Position numbers and translations under genes: made by a program. Below, piece after piece: positions 8,402 to 17,608 of a stretch of DNA of 64,000 bases. Origin of the DNA: Flavobacterium sp. UMI-01 (GTDB lineage: Bacteria > Bacteroidota > Bacteroidia > Flavobacteriales > Flavobacteriaceae); the NCBI RefSeq assembly GCF_019656315.1, contig NZ_BPLU01000001.1, positions 62,001 through 126,000 on the forward strand. The letters run 5' to 3'. How positions within the stretch are numbered: position 1 is the stretch's first letter; each line of letters begins with the position of its first letter. The notes beneath the pieces were generated by a model, which made no database searches, was not told where the DNA came from, and was given only the letters and a program-made list of their open reading frames with translations.

Positions 8402-8431
8402 TTGTAGAAACTAAATATTATTATAAATTTG
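8402..8431 (+). promoter_or_regulatory. Promoter of tRNA-Gln
   Basis: TTG (8402-8404) and TAAATTTG (8424-8431) are separated by 19 bp, an exact match to the Flavobacterium consensus TTG/TAnnTTTG. The mature tRNA begins 21 bp downstream. Confidence 0.8.
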
Positions 8432-8451
8432 CACCCGCAATAAAGCACTAT

Positions 8452-8522
8452 TGGTCTATGGTGTAATGGTAACACAACTGTTTTTGGTGCAGTCTTTCTA
8501 GGTTCGAGTCCTAGTAGACCAA
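8452..8522 (+). tRNA. tRNA-Gln (anticodon TTG)
   Basis: A 71-nt cloverleaf can be drawn by hand: acceptor arms TGGTCTA (8452-8458) and TAGACCA (8515-8521); D arm around GTGTAATGGTAACAC; anticodon stem ACTGT/GCAGT closing loop TTTTGGT, which puts TTG at positions 34-36; T arm CTAGG-TTCGAGT-CCTAG. The discriminator is A, and the 3' CCA is not encoded. It is a single-gene unit with its own promoter and terminator. TTG reads CAA and, with wobble, CAG. Confidence 0.95.
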
Positions 8523-8526
8523 CAGA

Positions 8527-8555
8527 AAAAGCCTCTCATTTGGGAGGCTTTTTTG
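8527..8555 (+). terminator. Terminator of tRNA-Gln
   Basis: GCCTC (8531-8535) pairs with GAGGC (8544-8548), extended by A/T pairs, followed by TTTTTT. It lies immediately after the tRNA. Confidence 0.8.
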
Positions 8556-8573
8556 TTTTTGAGTATTTTGAAA

Positions 8574-9398
8574 TTAAATTTTGAATGAAATCACTGGTTT
8601 GACTGCGTGATTTACTAAGTCTTCGCTAATGCTACCCGTAAAGAAATGGACTAGGCCTGTTCTGCCATGAGTGCATAAAGCGATGATGTCAGCGCCTACT
8701 TCTGAAGAAAAATTAAGGATTCCTTTTTCTACATTGGTGTCATTGTATAAATGAGTTGTGTAGTGTTTTAGGTTAAAACTGGTTAAAAAAGTTTCCGTCA
8801 TCTTTCGTGCCACAATGGTGCTTTTGAAACTATTGGGTGTGCAAATGGTTACTAGGCTGAGCTTGGCGTTAAAAATAGATGCAAAATCAATCATTTTTTG
8901 AAAAGGAGTTTTTATTACTTCTGCAAAGTCAGAGGCAAAAACAATGTGAGGTTCCTCAAAATTGATGTCATTATTTTTGACAACTAGTACGGGAACATCG
9001 GAATGGCGGACTACCTTTTCCGTATTGGAGCCTATTAGAATCTCTTCAATTCCTGAAATTCCTTTGGAGCCCATGACGATAAGATCAGTGTTGTGGTCTT
9101 TTATAAAGGATAAAATGCCTTCAGAGGCTTTTTCGAATTTTACATGTTTGGAGACAAGGATGTCTTGTAGGCAAGGATGTTGGGCAGTTTCTTCAAGGAT
9201 TTCATTGGCTTTTTTGATAAAATGCATGATTTCAGGTATGCCTGCGGCTCCAGTAATGGCATCGTTCATCTGGCTCGGAATTTCTAACATGTGAAGCAGT
9301 TCTATTTCAGCATTTGTTTTTTTGGCGATGGTTGCTGCTGTTTTTAGGGCATTTTCTGCCTGGCTCGAAAAATCAGTTGGGACTAAAATTCGTTTCAT
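8574..9398 (-). CDS. Tandem universal stress protein (UspA family)
   Basis: The 274-residue protein consists of two Usp domains: residues ~1-142, starting MKRILVPTDFSSQAENAL, and ~150-274, starting HIVFASDFAE. The first domain keeps the ATP-binding loop G-2x-G-9x-GS (GSKGISGIEEILIGS). The second has CTHGRTGLVHFFTGS, where the first glycine is replaced by cysteine, so nucleotide binding may be limited to one half. Tandem Usp proteins are cytoplasmic and linked to stress survival. It is transcribed convergently to the tRNA and divergently to rimP. Confidence 0.88.
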   Translation of the reverse strand: MKRILVPTDFSSQAENALKTAATIAKKTNAEIELLHMLEIPSQMNDAITGAAGIPEIMHFIKKANEILEETAQHPCLQDILVSKHVKFEKASEGILSFIKDHNTDLIVMGSKGISGIEEILIGSNTEKVVRHSDVPVLVVKNNDINFEEPHIVFASDFAEVIKTPFQKMIDFASIFNAKLSLVTICTPNSFKSTIVARKMTETFLTSFNLKHYTTHLYNDTNVEKGILNFSSEVGADIIALCTHGRTGLVHFFTGSISEDLVNHAVKPVISFKI

Positions 9399-9482
9399 AA
9401 TTTTAAGATTTGTATTATGGGAAAAATCTTTGTTTTTGATTGTACTAAAGATAAGGAATATTTTAACATTAATGTATTTTTT

Positions 9483-9510
9483 TTGATTTATAAAAAAAAC
9501 ACTATATTTG
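9483..9510 (+). promoter_or_regulatory. Promoter of the rimP-nusA-infB operon
   Basis: TTG (9483-9485) and TATATTTG (9503-9510) are spaced by 17 bp, a full consensus match. The expected transcription start is around 9516, leaving a leader of roughly 55 nt before rimP. Confidence 0.8.
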
Positions 9511-9538
9511 CATCGTTATTTATTAAAATCTAGATAAT

Positions 9539-9564
9539 GAGGGGGCTAATAGTCCCCTCTTTTT
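9539..9564 (+). promoter_or_regulatory. Terminator-like leader hairpin (candidate attenuator) before rimP
   Basis: GAGGGG (9539-9544) pairs with CCCCTC (9554-9559), extendable by a G-T and a C-G pair to an 8-bp stem with loop TAATA, followed directly by TTTTT (9560-9564). This is the structure of an intrinsic terminator placed between a consensus promoter and the first start codon of an operon that encodes the termination factor NusA. Confidence 0.6.
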
Positions 9565-9572
9565 ATAAAAAT

Positions 9573-10037
9573 ATGGCATTTAAAGAGAAGGTAAATTCGT
9601 TGTTGTTAGAAGCATTGTCAGAGCGTCCCTCCTTGTTTTTGGTAGATGTGGTGATTACGGATGCATTTAAAATTATCGTAACCCTTGATGGCGATAACGG
9701 AGTTGTTTTACAAGATTGTATCGATATTAGTAGAGCAGTCGAATCTAACCTAGATAGAGAGGAGCAGGATTTTTCGCTAGAAGTGGCTTCTTTTGGAGTG
9801 GGTGCTCCATTAAAATTTGTGAGACAATACAAAAAAAACATTGGTAGAACGCTAATTGTGAAGACCGAAAGTGAAAATATAGAAGCAGAATTAGTAGATG
9901 CTAATGATGATTTTGTAGTTTTGTCTTGGGAAGCAAGAGAGCCAAAAAAGATAGGAAAAGGGAAAGAGACAGTTCTAAAAAAATTAGAATTGCCTTATGG
10001 AGATATAAAAGAAGCAGTTGTTACAGTAACATTTTAA
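9573..10037 (+). CDS. rimP: Ribosome maturation factor RimP
   Basis: RimP binds the 30S subunit and helps its late assembly. I choose the ATG at 9573 ([11 protein letters not shown], 154 residues) rather than an in-frame start at 9537, because the earlier one would put the leader hairpin inside the coding region and adds non-homologous residues. Family features visible: an N-terminal alpha/beta domain with [24 protein letters not shown] (canonical DCxxxSR-type signature), [24 protein letters not shown], and an SH3-like C-terminal half ([17 protein letters not shown]). It is the first gene of an operon with nusA and infB, 13 bp before nusA. Confidence 0.93.
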   Translation: MAFKEKVNSLLLEALSERPSLFLVDVVITDAFKIIVTLDGDNGVVLQDCIDISRAVESNLDREEQDFSLEVASFGVGAPLKFVRQYKKNIGRTLIVKTESENIEAELVDANDDFVVLSWEAREPKKIGKGKETVLKKLELPYGDIKEAVVTVTF

Positions 10038-10050
10038 TTAAAGAATTCGC

Positions 10051-11304
10051 ATGGAAAATTTAGCATTAATCGATTCATTTTCAGAGTTTAAAGATAATAA
10101 ACTTATTGATCGTGTAACGCTTATGGCAATTTTAGAAGATGTATTTAGAAATGCATTGAAGAAAAAATACGGTTCAGATGATAATTTTGATATTATTATA
10201 AACCCTGATAAAGGGGATATGGAAATTTGGAGAAGGAGAGTTATTGTTGCTGACGAAGATCTAGATTTTGAAAACGAAGAAATTACGCTTACTGAAGCAA
10301 GAAAAATTGAAGCGGATTTTGAGATTGGTGAAGAGGTTTCAGAAGAAGTAAAATTGATTGATTTAGGAAGAAGAGCTATTTTGGCTTTACGTCAAAATTT
10401 GATTTCTAAAATCCATGAACATGATAATACGAACCTTTACAAACAATTTAAAGATTTAGTAGGGGATATTTATACTGCCGAAGTACACCATGTAAGACCA
10501 AGAGTTGTTATTTTAGTAGATGATGAAGGAAACGAAATTGTTTTGCCAAAAGAGAAACAAATTCCTTCTGATTTTTTCCGTAAAGGAGACAATGTTCGTG
10601 GAATTATTGAAAGTGTGGAATTAAAAGGAAACAAACCACAAATCATCATGTCTAGAACTTCTGAGAAATTCTTAGAAAAGTTGTTTGAACAAGAGATTCC
10701 TGAGGTTTTTGATGGTTTAATTACCGTTAAAAATGTAGTAAGAATTCCAGGCGAAAAAGCAAAAGTGGCTGTAGAGACTTATGATGACCGTATTGATCCA
10801 GTAGGAGCATGTGTGGGAATGAAAGGTTCTCGTATCCACGGAATAGTTAGAGAATTAGGTAATGAAAATATTGATGTAATTAATTACACCAATAATATTC
10901 AGTTGTATATTACAAGAGCATTAAGCCCTGCAAAAGTTTCTTCCATTAAGATTAATGAAGAGGCTAAAAGAGCGGAGGTGTTCTTGAAATTAGAAGAAGT
11001 TTCTAAAGCGATTGGACGTGGAGGACATAACATCCGATTAGCGGGTCTTTTGACAGGATATGAATTAGATGTAATACGTGAAGGTGACATTGCTGGAGCT
11101 GTAGCTGATGAAGACGATGTTGAATTAACTGAGTTTTCAGATGAAATTGAAGAATGGGTAATCGAAGAGTTTGCGAAAATTGGTTTGGATACTGCAAAAA
11201 GTATTTTAAGACATGAAGTAGAGGACTTGGTTCGAAGAACTGACCTAGAAGAGGAAACTATTCTAGATGTAATGAAGATATTGAAAGAAGAATTTGACAG
11301 TTAG
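10051..11304 (+). CDS. nusA: Transcription termination/antitermination factor NusA
   Basis: The 417-residue protein has the NusA order: N-terminal RNA polymerase-binding domain (ALIDSFSEFK...), S1 domain around residues 130-195 (YTAEVHHVRPRVVILVD), KH1 around 250-280 (ACVGMKGSRIHGIVREL) and KH2 around 315-345 (GRGGHNIRLAGLLTGYELD). An acidic C-terminal stretch follows; the long E. coli-type AR2 repeats are absent, as usual outside Proteobacteria. NusA modulates pausing, Rho-independent termination and antitermination. It sits between rimP and infB, 51 bp before infB. Confidence 0.96.
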   Translation: MENLALIDSFSEFKDNKLIDRVTLMAILEDVFRNALKKKYGSDDNFDIIINPDKGDMEIWRRRVIVADEDLDFENEEITLTEARKIEADFEIGEEVSEEVKLIDLGRRAILALRQNLISKIHEHDNTNLYKQFKDLVGDIYTAEVHHVRPRVVILVDDEGNEIVLPKEKQIPSDFFRKGDNVRGIIESVELKGNKPQIIMSRTSEKFLEKLFEQEIPEVFDGLITVKNVVRIPGEKAKVAVETYDDRIDPVGACVGMKGSRIHGIVRELGNENIDVINYTNNIQLYITRALSPAKVSSIKINEEAKRAEVFLKLEEVSKAIGRGGHNIRLAGLLTGYELDVIREGDIAGAVADEDDVELTEFSDEIEEWVIEEFAKIGLDTAKSILRHEVEDLVRRTDLEEETILDVMKILKEEFDS

Positions 11305-11355
11305 TATTGAATACTTCTGACAACACAACGAAAAAGGTAATAATAAAAAGATTTT

Positions 11356-14199
11356 ATGTCTGAAGAAAGAATTATTAGAATAAACAAAGTTTTAAGAGAA
11401 TTGAATATTTCCTTAGAAAGAGCTGTGGATTATCTTAAAGATAAAGGGATTAATATTGAGTCTAATCCAAACACAAAGATTTCTAATGAAGTGTACAATG
11501 TCTTGTGCGGTCAATTTGCGGGTGACAGAGGGAAAAAAGAAGCTTCAAAAGAAGTAGGAGAAGAAAGAAGAAAAGAGAAAGAAGCGTTACGTGTTGAGAG
11601 AGAGAATGAATTAGAAGATAAACGTAAGCAGGAAGAAGAGGAACGTTTAAAACAACAAGAAGTAATCAAGGCGAGAGCCATTGTTACAGGTCCTGTTCAA
11701 GTAGGTAAGATCGATCTCAATCCTAAGAAAAACACTGCTCCACCAGCTGCCGCTCCTGCTAAAACTCCTGTTGAGCCTGTTGCAGAATCCAAAGAAAAAG
11801 GAACAGCTGATAAAAAGGAAACTAAAGAAGTTGCGCCAGAAAAACTTGTTTCAGACAAAAAAGAGCCTAAAATACCTGTTGTAGAGTCTAAAGAAACCAA
11901 AAAAGAAGCGGTAAAAGAGGAAACTAAAGCCGCTCCTAAGGCTGAAAATACTCCTGCAGAAGAAACGGAGGCTATTGCAACCCAGTACCAAAAATTATCA
12001 GGTGCTAAATTGACGGGACAAACGATTGATTTGTCTCAATTCAATAAGCCTAAAAAGAAAAAGGAGGAACCAAAAATCACTCCTAACAAACCAGGAACCC
12101 CAGGTGCGCCAGGGGCTAATAAGAATAAAAGAAAACGTATTCAAACCAAACCAGGAACACCAGGTGCTCCAGGAGCATCAGGGCCTAATAAAATTACACC
12201 TAATACAGGTGGAGGTTTTAATGCAAACCGAAATACTCGTCCAGGTTTTGTAAAAGGCAATCGTCCAGCGATTGTTGCCAAAGTTGAGCCTACGGAAGAA
12301 GAAGTTAAAAATCAAATTCGTGAAACTTTAGAGAAACTCCAAGGAAAAAAAGGAGGAAAATCTAAAGCGGCGAAATACAGAAGAGATAAAAGAGATACGC
12401 ACCGTCAAAAATCGGATGAAGAACAAAGAGCTTTAGACGAAGAAAGCAAGACAATCAAAGTTACCGAGTTTGTAACTGTAGGAGAGATTGCCATCATGAT
12501 GGATGTGCCGATTACTAAAGTAATTGGAACTTGTATGTCTTTAGGTATCATGGTAACCATGAACCAACGTTTGGATGCGGAAACATTAACTATCGTTGCT
12601 GATGAGTTTGGTTATGACGTTGAGTTTATAACTGTGGATATCGAAGAAGCAATTGAAGTTGTTGAAGATAAAGAAGAAGATTTAGTATTTAGAGCGCCAA
12701 TCGTAACCGTAATGGGTCACGTTGACCACGGTAAAACGTCCTTGCTGGATTACATCCGTAAAGAAAATGTAATAGCAGGTGAGTCTGGAGGAATTACACA
12801 ACATATTGGTGCCTACGGAGTAACTTTGGATAACGGACAAAAAATTGCGTTCTTAGATACACCAGGTCACGAGGCGTTTACTGCGATGCGTGCACGTGGA
12901 GCTCAAGTTACCGATATTGCTATTATCGTAATTGCGGCCGATGATGATATCATGCCACAAACTAAAGAAGCAATAAGCCATGCACAAGCAGCTGGAGTAC
13001 CTATCATTTTTGCTATTAATAAAATTGATAAGCCAAATGCAAATGTGGATAAAATTAAAGAACGTTTGGCAAGTATGAATTTACTTGTTGAAGATTGGGG
13101 AGGAAAAATCCAATCTCATGATATCTCTGCAAAAGTAGGAACTGGAGTAAAAGAATTATTAGAAAAAGTATTGTTAGAGGCTGAGATTTTGGATTTAAAA
13201 TCTAACCCTAATAAAGCAGCACAAGGAACTGTTGTTGAAGCGTATTTGGATAAAGGTAAAGGATATGTATCTACAATCTTGGTACAACACGGTACGTTAA
13301 GAATTGGTGACTATATGCTAGCAGGTAAGCATCACGGTAAAATTAAAGCGATGCATGACGAAAGAGGAAATGCCGTTTCTGTTGCTGGTCCTTCGACTCC
13401 TGTATCAGTACTAGGTTTGGATGGGGCTGCTACAGCAGGGGATAAGTTCAATATTTTTGAAGACGAAAAAGAAGCCAAACAAATTGCTGCAAAACGTTCT
13501 CAATTAATGCGTGAACAATCCGTACGTACGCAACGTCATATTACACTTGATGAAATTGGTCGTCGTATTGCTTTAGGTCAATTTAAAGAATTGAACGTTA
13601 TCCTTAAAGGTGATGTGGATGGTTCTGTAGAAGCATTGTCTGATTCGTTCTCTAAATTGTCAACCGAAGAAATTCAAATTAATATCATTCATAAAGGTGT
13701 TGGAGCAATTACAGAAACTGACGTTATGTTGGCTTCGGCTTCTGATGCGATTATTATCGGATTTAACGTTCGTCCTGCTGGAAATGCTAGGCAATTGGCT
13801 GATAAAGAAGAAATTGATATCCGTTATTATTCTATTATCTATGCAGCTATCGATGATTTGAAAGATGCAATGGAAGGAATGTTGGCGCCTGAAATGAAAG
13901 AAGAAGTATTAGGAACTGCTGAAATCAGAGAATTGTTTAAAATCTCTAAGGTAGGTACTATTGCTGGTTCGATGGTAGTTGATGGTAAAATCCAACGTAA
14001 TGCTAAAATCAGAGTTGTTCGTGACGGCGTTGTAGTTCACGAAGGAGAATTAGTTGCCTTGAAACGTTTCAAAGATGATGTGAAAGAAGTAACCAAAGGA
14101 TATGATTGTGGTATTCAAATTAAAGGATACAATGACATTGAAGAAGGTGATGTGATAGAATGTTACCATGAAGTAGCTATCAAGAAAAAATTGAAATAA
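11356..14199 (+). CDS. infB: Translation initiation factor IF-2
   Basis: This 947-residue GTPase places initiator fMet-tRNA on the 30S subunit. It has a short IF2_N-like start ([22 protein letters not shown]), then about 350 residues of low-complexity linker rich in Lys, Glu, Pro and Ala, a second IF2_N-like module (~370-420), and the G domain with [10 protein letters not shown] (P-loop, ~453), DTPGHEAF (~501) and NKID (~554), followed by the beta-barrel domains II-IV. The linker holds two copies of [10 protein letters not shown] encoded 60 bp apart (12088-12177). It is the last gene of the operon, with a strong terminator 24 bp after the stop. Confidence 0.97.
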   Translation: MSEERIIRINKVLRELNISLERAVDYLKDKGINIESNPNTKISNEVYNVLCGQFAGDRGKKEASKEVGEERRKEKEALRVERENELEDKRKQEEEERLKQQEVIKARAIVTGPVQVGKIDLNPKKNTAPPAAAPAKTPVEPVAESKEKGTADKKETKEVAPEKLVSDKKEPKIPVVESKETKKEAVKEETKAAPKAENTPAEETEAIATQYQKLSGAKLTGQTIDLSQFNKPKKKKEEPKITPNKPGTPGAPGANKNKRKRIQTKPGTPGAPGASGPNKITPNTGGGFNANRNTRPGFVKGNRPAIVAKVEPTEEEVKNQIRETLEKLQGKKGGKSKAAKYRRDKRDTHRQKSDEEQRALDEESKTIKVTEFVTVGEIAIMMDVPITKVIGTCMSLGIMVTMNQRLDAETLTIVADEFGYDVEFITVDIEEAIEVVEDKEEDLVFRAPIVTVMGHVDHGKTSLLDYIRKENVIAGESGGITQHIGAYGVTLDNGQKIAFLDTPGHEAFTAMRARGAQVTDIAIIVIAADDDIMPQTKEAISHAQAAGVPIIFAINKIDKPNANVDKIKERLASMNLLVEDWGGKIQSHDISAKVGTGVKELLEKVLLEAEILDLKSNPNKAAQGTVVEAYLDKGKGYVSTILVQHGTLRIGDYMLAGKHHGKIKAMHDERGNAVSVAGPSTPVSVLGLDGAATAGDKFNIFEDEKEAKQIAAKRSQLMREQSVRTQRHITLDEIGRRIALGQFKELNVILKGDVDGSVEALSDSFSKLSTEEIQINIIHKGVGAITETDVMLASASDAIIIGFNVRPAGNARQLADKEEIDIRYYSIIYAAIDDLKDAMEGMLAPEMKEEVLGTAEIRELFKISKVGTIAGSMVVDGKIQRNAKIRVVRDGVVVHEGELVALKRFKDDVKEVTKGYDCGIQIKGYNDIEEGDVIECYHEVAIKKKLK

Positions 14200-14222
14200 T
14201 TTCAATGCATTGAAACTTTTAT

Positions 14223-14252
14223 AAAATCCCGATTCGTCGGGATTTTTTTATT
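14223..14252 (+). terminator. Terminator of rimP-nusA-infB
   Basis: AAAATCCCGA (14223-14232), loop TTCG, TCGGGATTTT (14237-14246) and further T residues. This is a 10-bp stem with the stable UUCG tetraloop. Confidence 0.9.
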
Positions 14253-14635
14253 TTTGGTAGTAGCATTGCGCGTGAATTATTGGCATTGTTGTGTTTTCAA
14301 GCGTTTCAAAATGGAAAGAACTCTAGGATGGAGTTGGTAGTACGAATGGGTTTTTACTTAAACCCAAATTCTGCAGAGGGTTTCCTAGGGGAACGAAATT
14401 TTTTAATAAATTCGTGGGTTTGCGGAAGTTTTTTGAAGAAAAAATTGTAAACTATTTGCTTCGAAGTTCGTGTAAAGCTCTTGAGTCAATGATTGAAAAT
14501 TGAGTAATTGCCCGAAATTGAAAAAAAAGTTTTGTAAATTCCAATTGCGTAATTTGGCTTAAATAATATTTTGATTTCTTTCTCTATGTTTTTTCTTAAA
14601 AAAATGAACTATATTGTGGGGTAAAAAAATTACAA
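14253..14635. other. Intergenic gap with no gene seen
   Basis: About 380 bp between the infB terminator and the LuxR-type gene. No open frame of note is present. The only structure I see is a short GGGTTT/AAACCC hairpin at 14348-14365. No clear TTG/TAnnTTTG promoter is visible ahead of 14636, although the last 100 bp are very AT-rich. Confidence 0.5.
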
Positions 14636-15391
14636 ATGAAATCAGAAATTCAAAACTTGTATGACGTTTGGTCTCCCAATAGGATTGCAAAGAGCGCATT
14701 GGCTTGTAAGGTTTCTTTTGATAAGTTAACCAATGCTATAATTAGTACTGGACTCTTTTATTTCTATATCATTGATTTTTATGATATGTCTTTAGAAAAT
14801 GTAAGTCCAGCGATTAGAGAAATTCATGGATTTGACCCAGAAACCGTAACTTTTGATGCTATTTTGGATGCAATTCATCCTGATGATTTAGAGTTTGTCA
14901 CTAAGGCAGAAGCTTTTATTATTGATTTTTTCTACAAAAAAATAGGTAGCGAAAAACTATTGAGATATAAAATAAACTATAGTTTTAGATTTCGTTTAGA
15001 AAACGGTTCTTATGCCTTGTTTAATCATCAGTCGTTAATGCTTTCTATGGATGATAATGGCGGGCTGGGAAAATCCCTTAATATCCATACTCGAATTGAC
15101 CATTTAAGCAATCGGAATACGCATACGGTTTCTTTAATTGGTTTGGATGGAGAGCCATCTTATATGAATCTTAGTATTGATAATGAAAATCAGGTGACAA
15201 ATACATTTTCAGAAAGAGAAATAAACATTATAAAACTCATAAGTGAAGGCTTGAACAATGAGGAAATTGCTGAAAAACTTTGCATTAGTGTCATGACGGT
15301 CAAAACACATCGTAAAAATATCTTGGCTAAATCAGACTCGAAAAATACTGCGGAACTGGTTAAAAATTGCATTCTTCAAGGGATTGTCTAA
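14636..15391 (+). CDS. PAS-LuxR transcriptional regulator
   Basis: The 251-residue protein has an N-terminal PAS-like region (about 40-165; note NVSPAIREIHGFDPETVTFDAIL and IHPDDLEFV, typical of the PAS_3 fold, then a beta-rich FRFRLENGSYALFNHQS) and a C-terminal LuxR helix-turn-helix (~190-248: SEREINIIKLISEGLNNEEI, CISVMTVKTHRKNIL). There is no receiver domain, so it is not a classical response regulator; the PAS domain probably senses a ligand or redox state. No partner kinase is adjacent. Targets are unknown. Confidence 0.82.
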   Translation: MKSEIQNLYDVWSPNRIAKSALACKVSFDKLTNAIISTGLFYFYIIDFYDMSLENVSPAIREIHGFDPETVTFDAILDAIHPDDLEFVTKAEAFIIDFFYKKIGSEKLLRYKINYSFRFRLENGSYALFNHQSLMLSMDDNGGLGKSLNIHTRIDHLSNRNTHTVSLIGLDGEPSYMNLSIDNENQVTNTFSEREINIIKLISEGLNNEEIAEKLCISVMTVKTHRKNILAKSDSKNTAELVKNCILQGIV

Positions 15392-15545
15392 TGTGTTAGT
15401 GATGAGTAGAATACCCCTTTGTAGGTATTTCTATATCTGTATGGTTGTGTTACTTTTACTATAATAATAGAAACTGTTTTTTTATTTATTAATAAAAAAT
15501 GAAACTTCATATTGTCGAATTATGTAACCTTTAAAATCAAGCCAT

Positions 15546-16727
15546 ATGAAAAAAATTACTTTACTTATTTTAATCGTTTTTACCATAAATGTAAAATCGC
15601 AAACTAAATTACTTTCTAGTATTGATCAATATTTGGATGGGAGTAATTGGATTAATAGTTGGGGGCATAATTATGATTATGATGGCAATAACAATTTGGT
15701 TGCCGAAACAGACTTGGAATGGATAAATGGAGCTTGGAAGAATCGTTCCAAAACCACTTATGTATATGATGGAAATAACAAAGTAACTGAAAAGTTAGGA
15801 CAAGACTGGAACGCTACAACAAATATGTTTGAAAATTCGTATAAAGATAATTATACTTACAGCAATGGTAAATTAGTAGGGCAAGAATCTAAAGTTTGGG
15901 AAAACTCCAGTTGGGTAAATGAATGGAAAGTGGAATTGACTTATAATGGTAACAATTTGCCTGAATCGGCGTTGTTTTATAATTGGGATGGTACACAATG
16001 GGAACTAGATTCAAGAGAGACCTTGGTCTATAATGTGAATAATAAAATGACCGAAAATTTAACTGAAAATTGGGAAAATTCACAATGGGTAAACTCTTAT
16101 AAAACCCTTATTACTTATAACGGAAGCAATAAAATCATCGCAACCCGTGGTGCCGATTGGGATAAATTCAATAATCTTTGGGTTGAAGTGGATAAAATGG
16201 ATTATGTGATAGATGTTGCTGGAAACAGAACTTCTGAAATTAATGAGTATTCTGGCTCAAAATCCAAGGAAGAATATGAATATGACACAGCAAGTCTTAT
16301 GGATAATTTTGCACATCCTTTTAAAGATAAAACAGGGGTGGAATATCTCTTTGAAGATTTTCCTTATGTCAATAAATTACTTCAGTCTTCTTATTATTGG
16401 TTTGATAGCGTTTTAAATAATTTCACATTATCGAGTAGAACTATTTATAATTATTCTAGTGCAATAACCCTTTCAACTGAGCAATCTGAAATGCCAACAG
16501 TGAGTATCTCTATTTATCCTAATCCAACGACATCAACAATTCAATTAAGTGTTCCTGAGCAAATTTCCGTTGATAGCGTGTCGATAATCGATGGAACAGG
16601 AAAAGTAGTCTTAGTTCAAAGTGAAAACACTGCTTCAATCAATGTTGAAAAATTGCCAGTAGGAATTTATTTTGTAGAAATGTTTGCAGGTCAACAAAAG
16701 TTTGCCTCTAAATTTGTAAAAGAGTAA
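15546..16727 (+). CDS. Secreted repeat protein with type IX secretion C-terminal domain
   Basis: The 393-residue protein has a signal peptide (MKKITLLILIVFTINVKSQ), then about five degenerate ~38-residue repeats with the pattern W..G.W.N...K..Y.YDGNNK (residues ~25-215), and a C-terminal T9SS type A sorting domain over the last ~75 residues (ISIYPNPTT..., VSIIDGTGKVV, LPVGIYFVEM, ASKFVKE). The repeats resemble beta-strand YD/RHS-like motifs and could form a surface-exposed beta structure. It is expected to be exported by Sec and then T9SS to the cell surface or medium. Ligand and role are unknown. A terminator follows at 16761-16799. Confidence 0.85.
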   Translation: MKKITLLILIVFTINVKSQTKLLSSIDQYLDGSNWINSWGHNYDYDGNNNLVAETDLEWINGAWKNRSKTTYVYDGNNKVTEKLGQDWNATTNMFENSYKDNYTYSNGKLVGQESKVWENSSWVNEWKVELTYNGNNLPESALFYNWDGTQWELDSRETLVYNVNNKMTENLTENWENSQWVNSYKTLITYNGSNKIIATRGADWDKFNNLWVEVDKMDYVIDVAGNRTSEINEYSGSKSKEEYEYDTASLMDNFAHPFKDKTGVEYLFEDFPYVNKLLQSSYYWFDSVLNNFTLSSRTIYNYSSAITLSTEQSEMPTVSISIYPNPTTSTIQLSVPEQISVDSVSIIDGTGKVVLVQSENTASINVEKLPVGIYFVEMFAGQQKFASKFVKE

Positions 16728-16760
16728 CTGGAGCGCGTTTTAAATCATTATAATTAATCC

Positions 16761-16799
16761 AAAAAAATCCATTTAGTCCCAGACTTGATGGATTTTTTT
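16761..16799 (+). terminator. Terminator after the T9SS cargo gene
   Basis: ATCCAT (16767-16772) pairs with ATGGAT (16788-16793), extended by A6/T6 on either side, ending in eight T residues. Confidence 0.7.
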
Positions 16800-16820
16800 T
16801 AATTTAGCAAAAACATTTCA

Positions 16821-17498
16821 ATGAAGAACATCATCATCACAGGAACTAGCCGAGGAATTGGGTATGAATTGGCTTTACAATTTGCAAAATCGGGTCATCA
16901 AGTACTAGCACTTTCAAGAAAAACCCCTCGCATACTCATAGAGCATCCTAATATAAGCTGCCTTTCTGTAGATTTATCCACTGAAGATGATTTGATTAAG
17001 ATTGCTAATTTTGTAGCGACTACGTGGAAAAAAATTGATGGGATTATTCATAATGCAGGTGGTTTGATTTTGAAACCTTTTGCAGAAACTACCCAAAAAG
17101 ATTTTGAATCTATTTACCGAATTAATGTTTTTGCTGTGGCTAATTTGACACGCATCTGTTTGCCCTATTTACAAAAAGGAAGTCATGTAGTGACGATAAG
17201 TTCGATGGGAGGAATTCAAGGGAGTTTGAAATTTGCTGGTCTAGCCGCGTATAGTTCCAGTAAAGGGGCTGTAATTACATTAACCGAATTATTGGCAGAA
17301 GAATATAAAGAACGAGGGATAGCATTTAATGTTTTGGCACTTGGGGCTGTACAAACAGAAATGTTAAACGAAGCTTTTCCAGGTTATCAAGCACCATTAT
17401 CAGCGGCTGAAATGGCTCATTATATTTATGATTTTACTTTGACTGGCAATAAATATTTTAATGGGAAGGTGATTCAAGTATCGTCTTCTAATCCTTAA
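16821..17498 (+). CDS. Short-chain dehydrogenase/reductase
   Basis: The 225-residue classical SDR has the NAD(P)-binding TGTSRGIG at residues 8-15, the NAG motif (HNAGG), and the catalytic Ser-Tyr-Lys set: ISSMGG for the serine and YSSSK for the Tyr/Lys pair. A basic residue after the glycine motif (LSRK) favours NADPH. The C-terminal part is a little short compared with typical 240-260 residue members. The substrate is not evident from its neighbours, a T9SS cargo gene upstream and a SprT-like gene downstream. Confidence 0.87.
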   Translation: MKNIIITGTSRGIGYELALQFAKSGHQVLALSRKTPRILIEHPNISCLSVDLSTEDDLIKIANFVATTWKKIDGIIHNAGGLILKPFAETTQKDFESIYRINVFAVANLTRICLPYLQKGSHVVTISSMGGIQGSLKFAGLAAYSSSKGAVITLTELLAEEYKERGIAFNVLALGAVQTEMLNEAFPGYQAPLSAAEMAHYIYDFTLTGNKYFNGKVIQVSSSNP

Positions 17499-17608
17499 AA
17501 AAAAATAGCACATCTATAGAGTATGAGATTTGATGAAACTATTCAATTTACAATACTCAACAAATGAACCATAACTTTTTATCCAATAACAAAAACGCAT
17601 AGCTTCTT

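Noticed and set aside
9537..9572. Upstream in-frame start for rimP
   Set aside because: The added codons lie within the leader hairpin and are unlike the family N-terminus; ATG 9573 is the better start.
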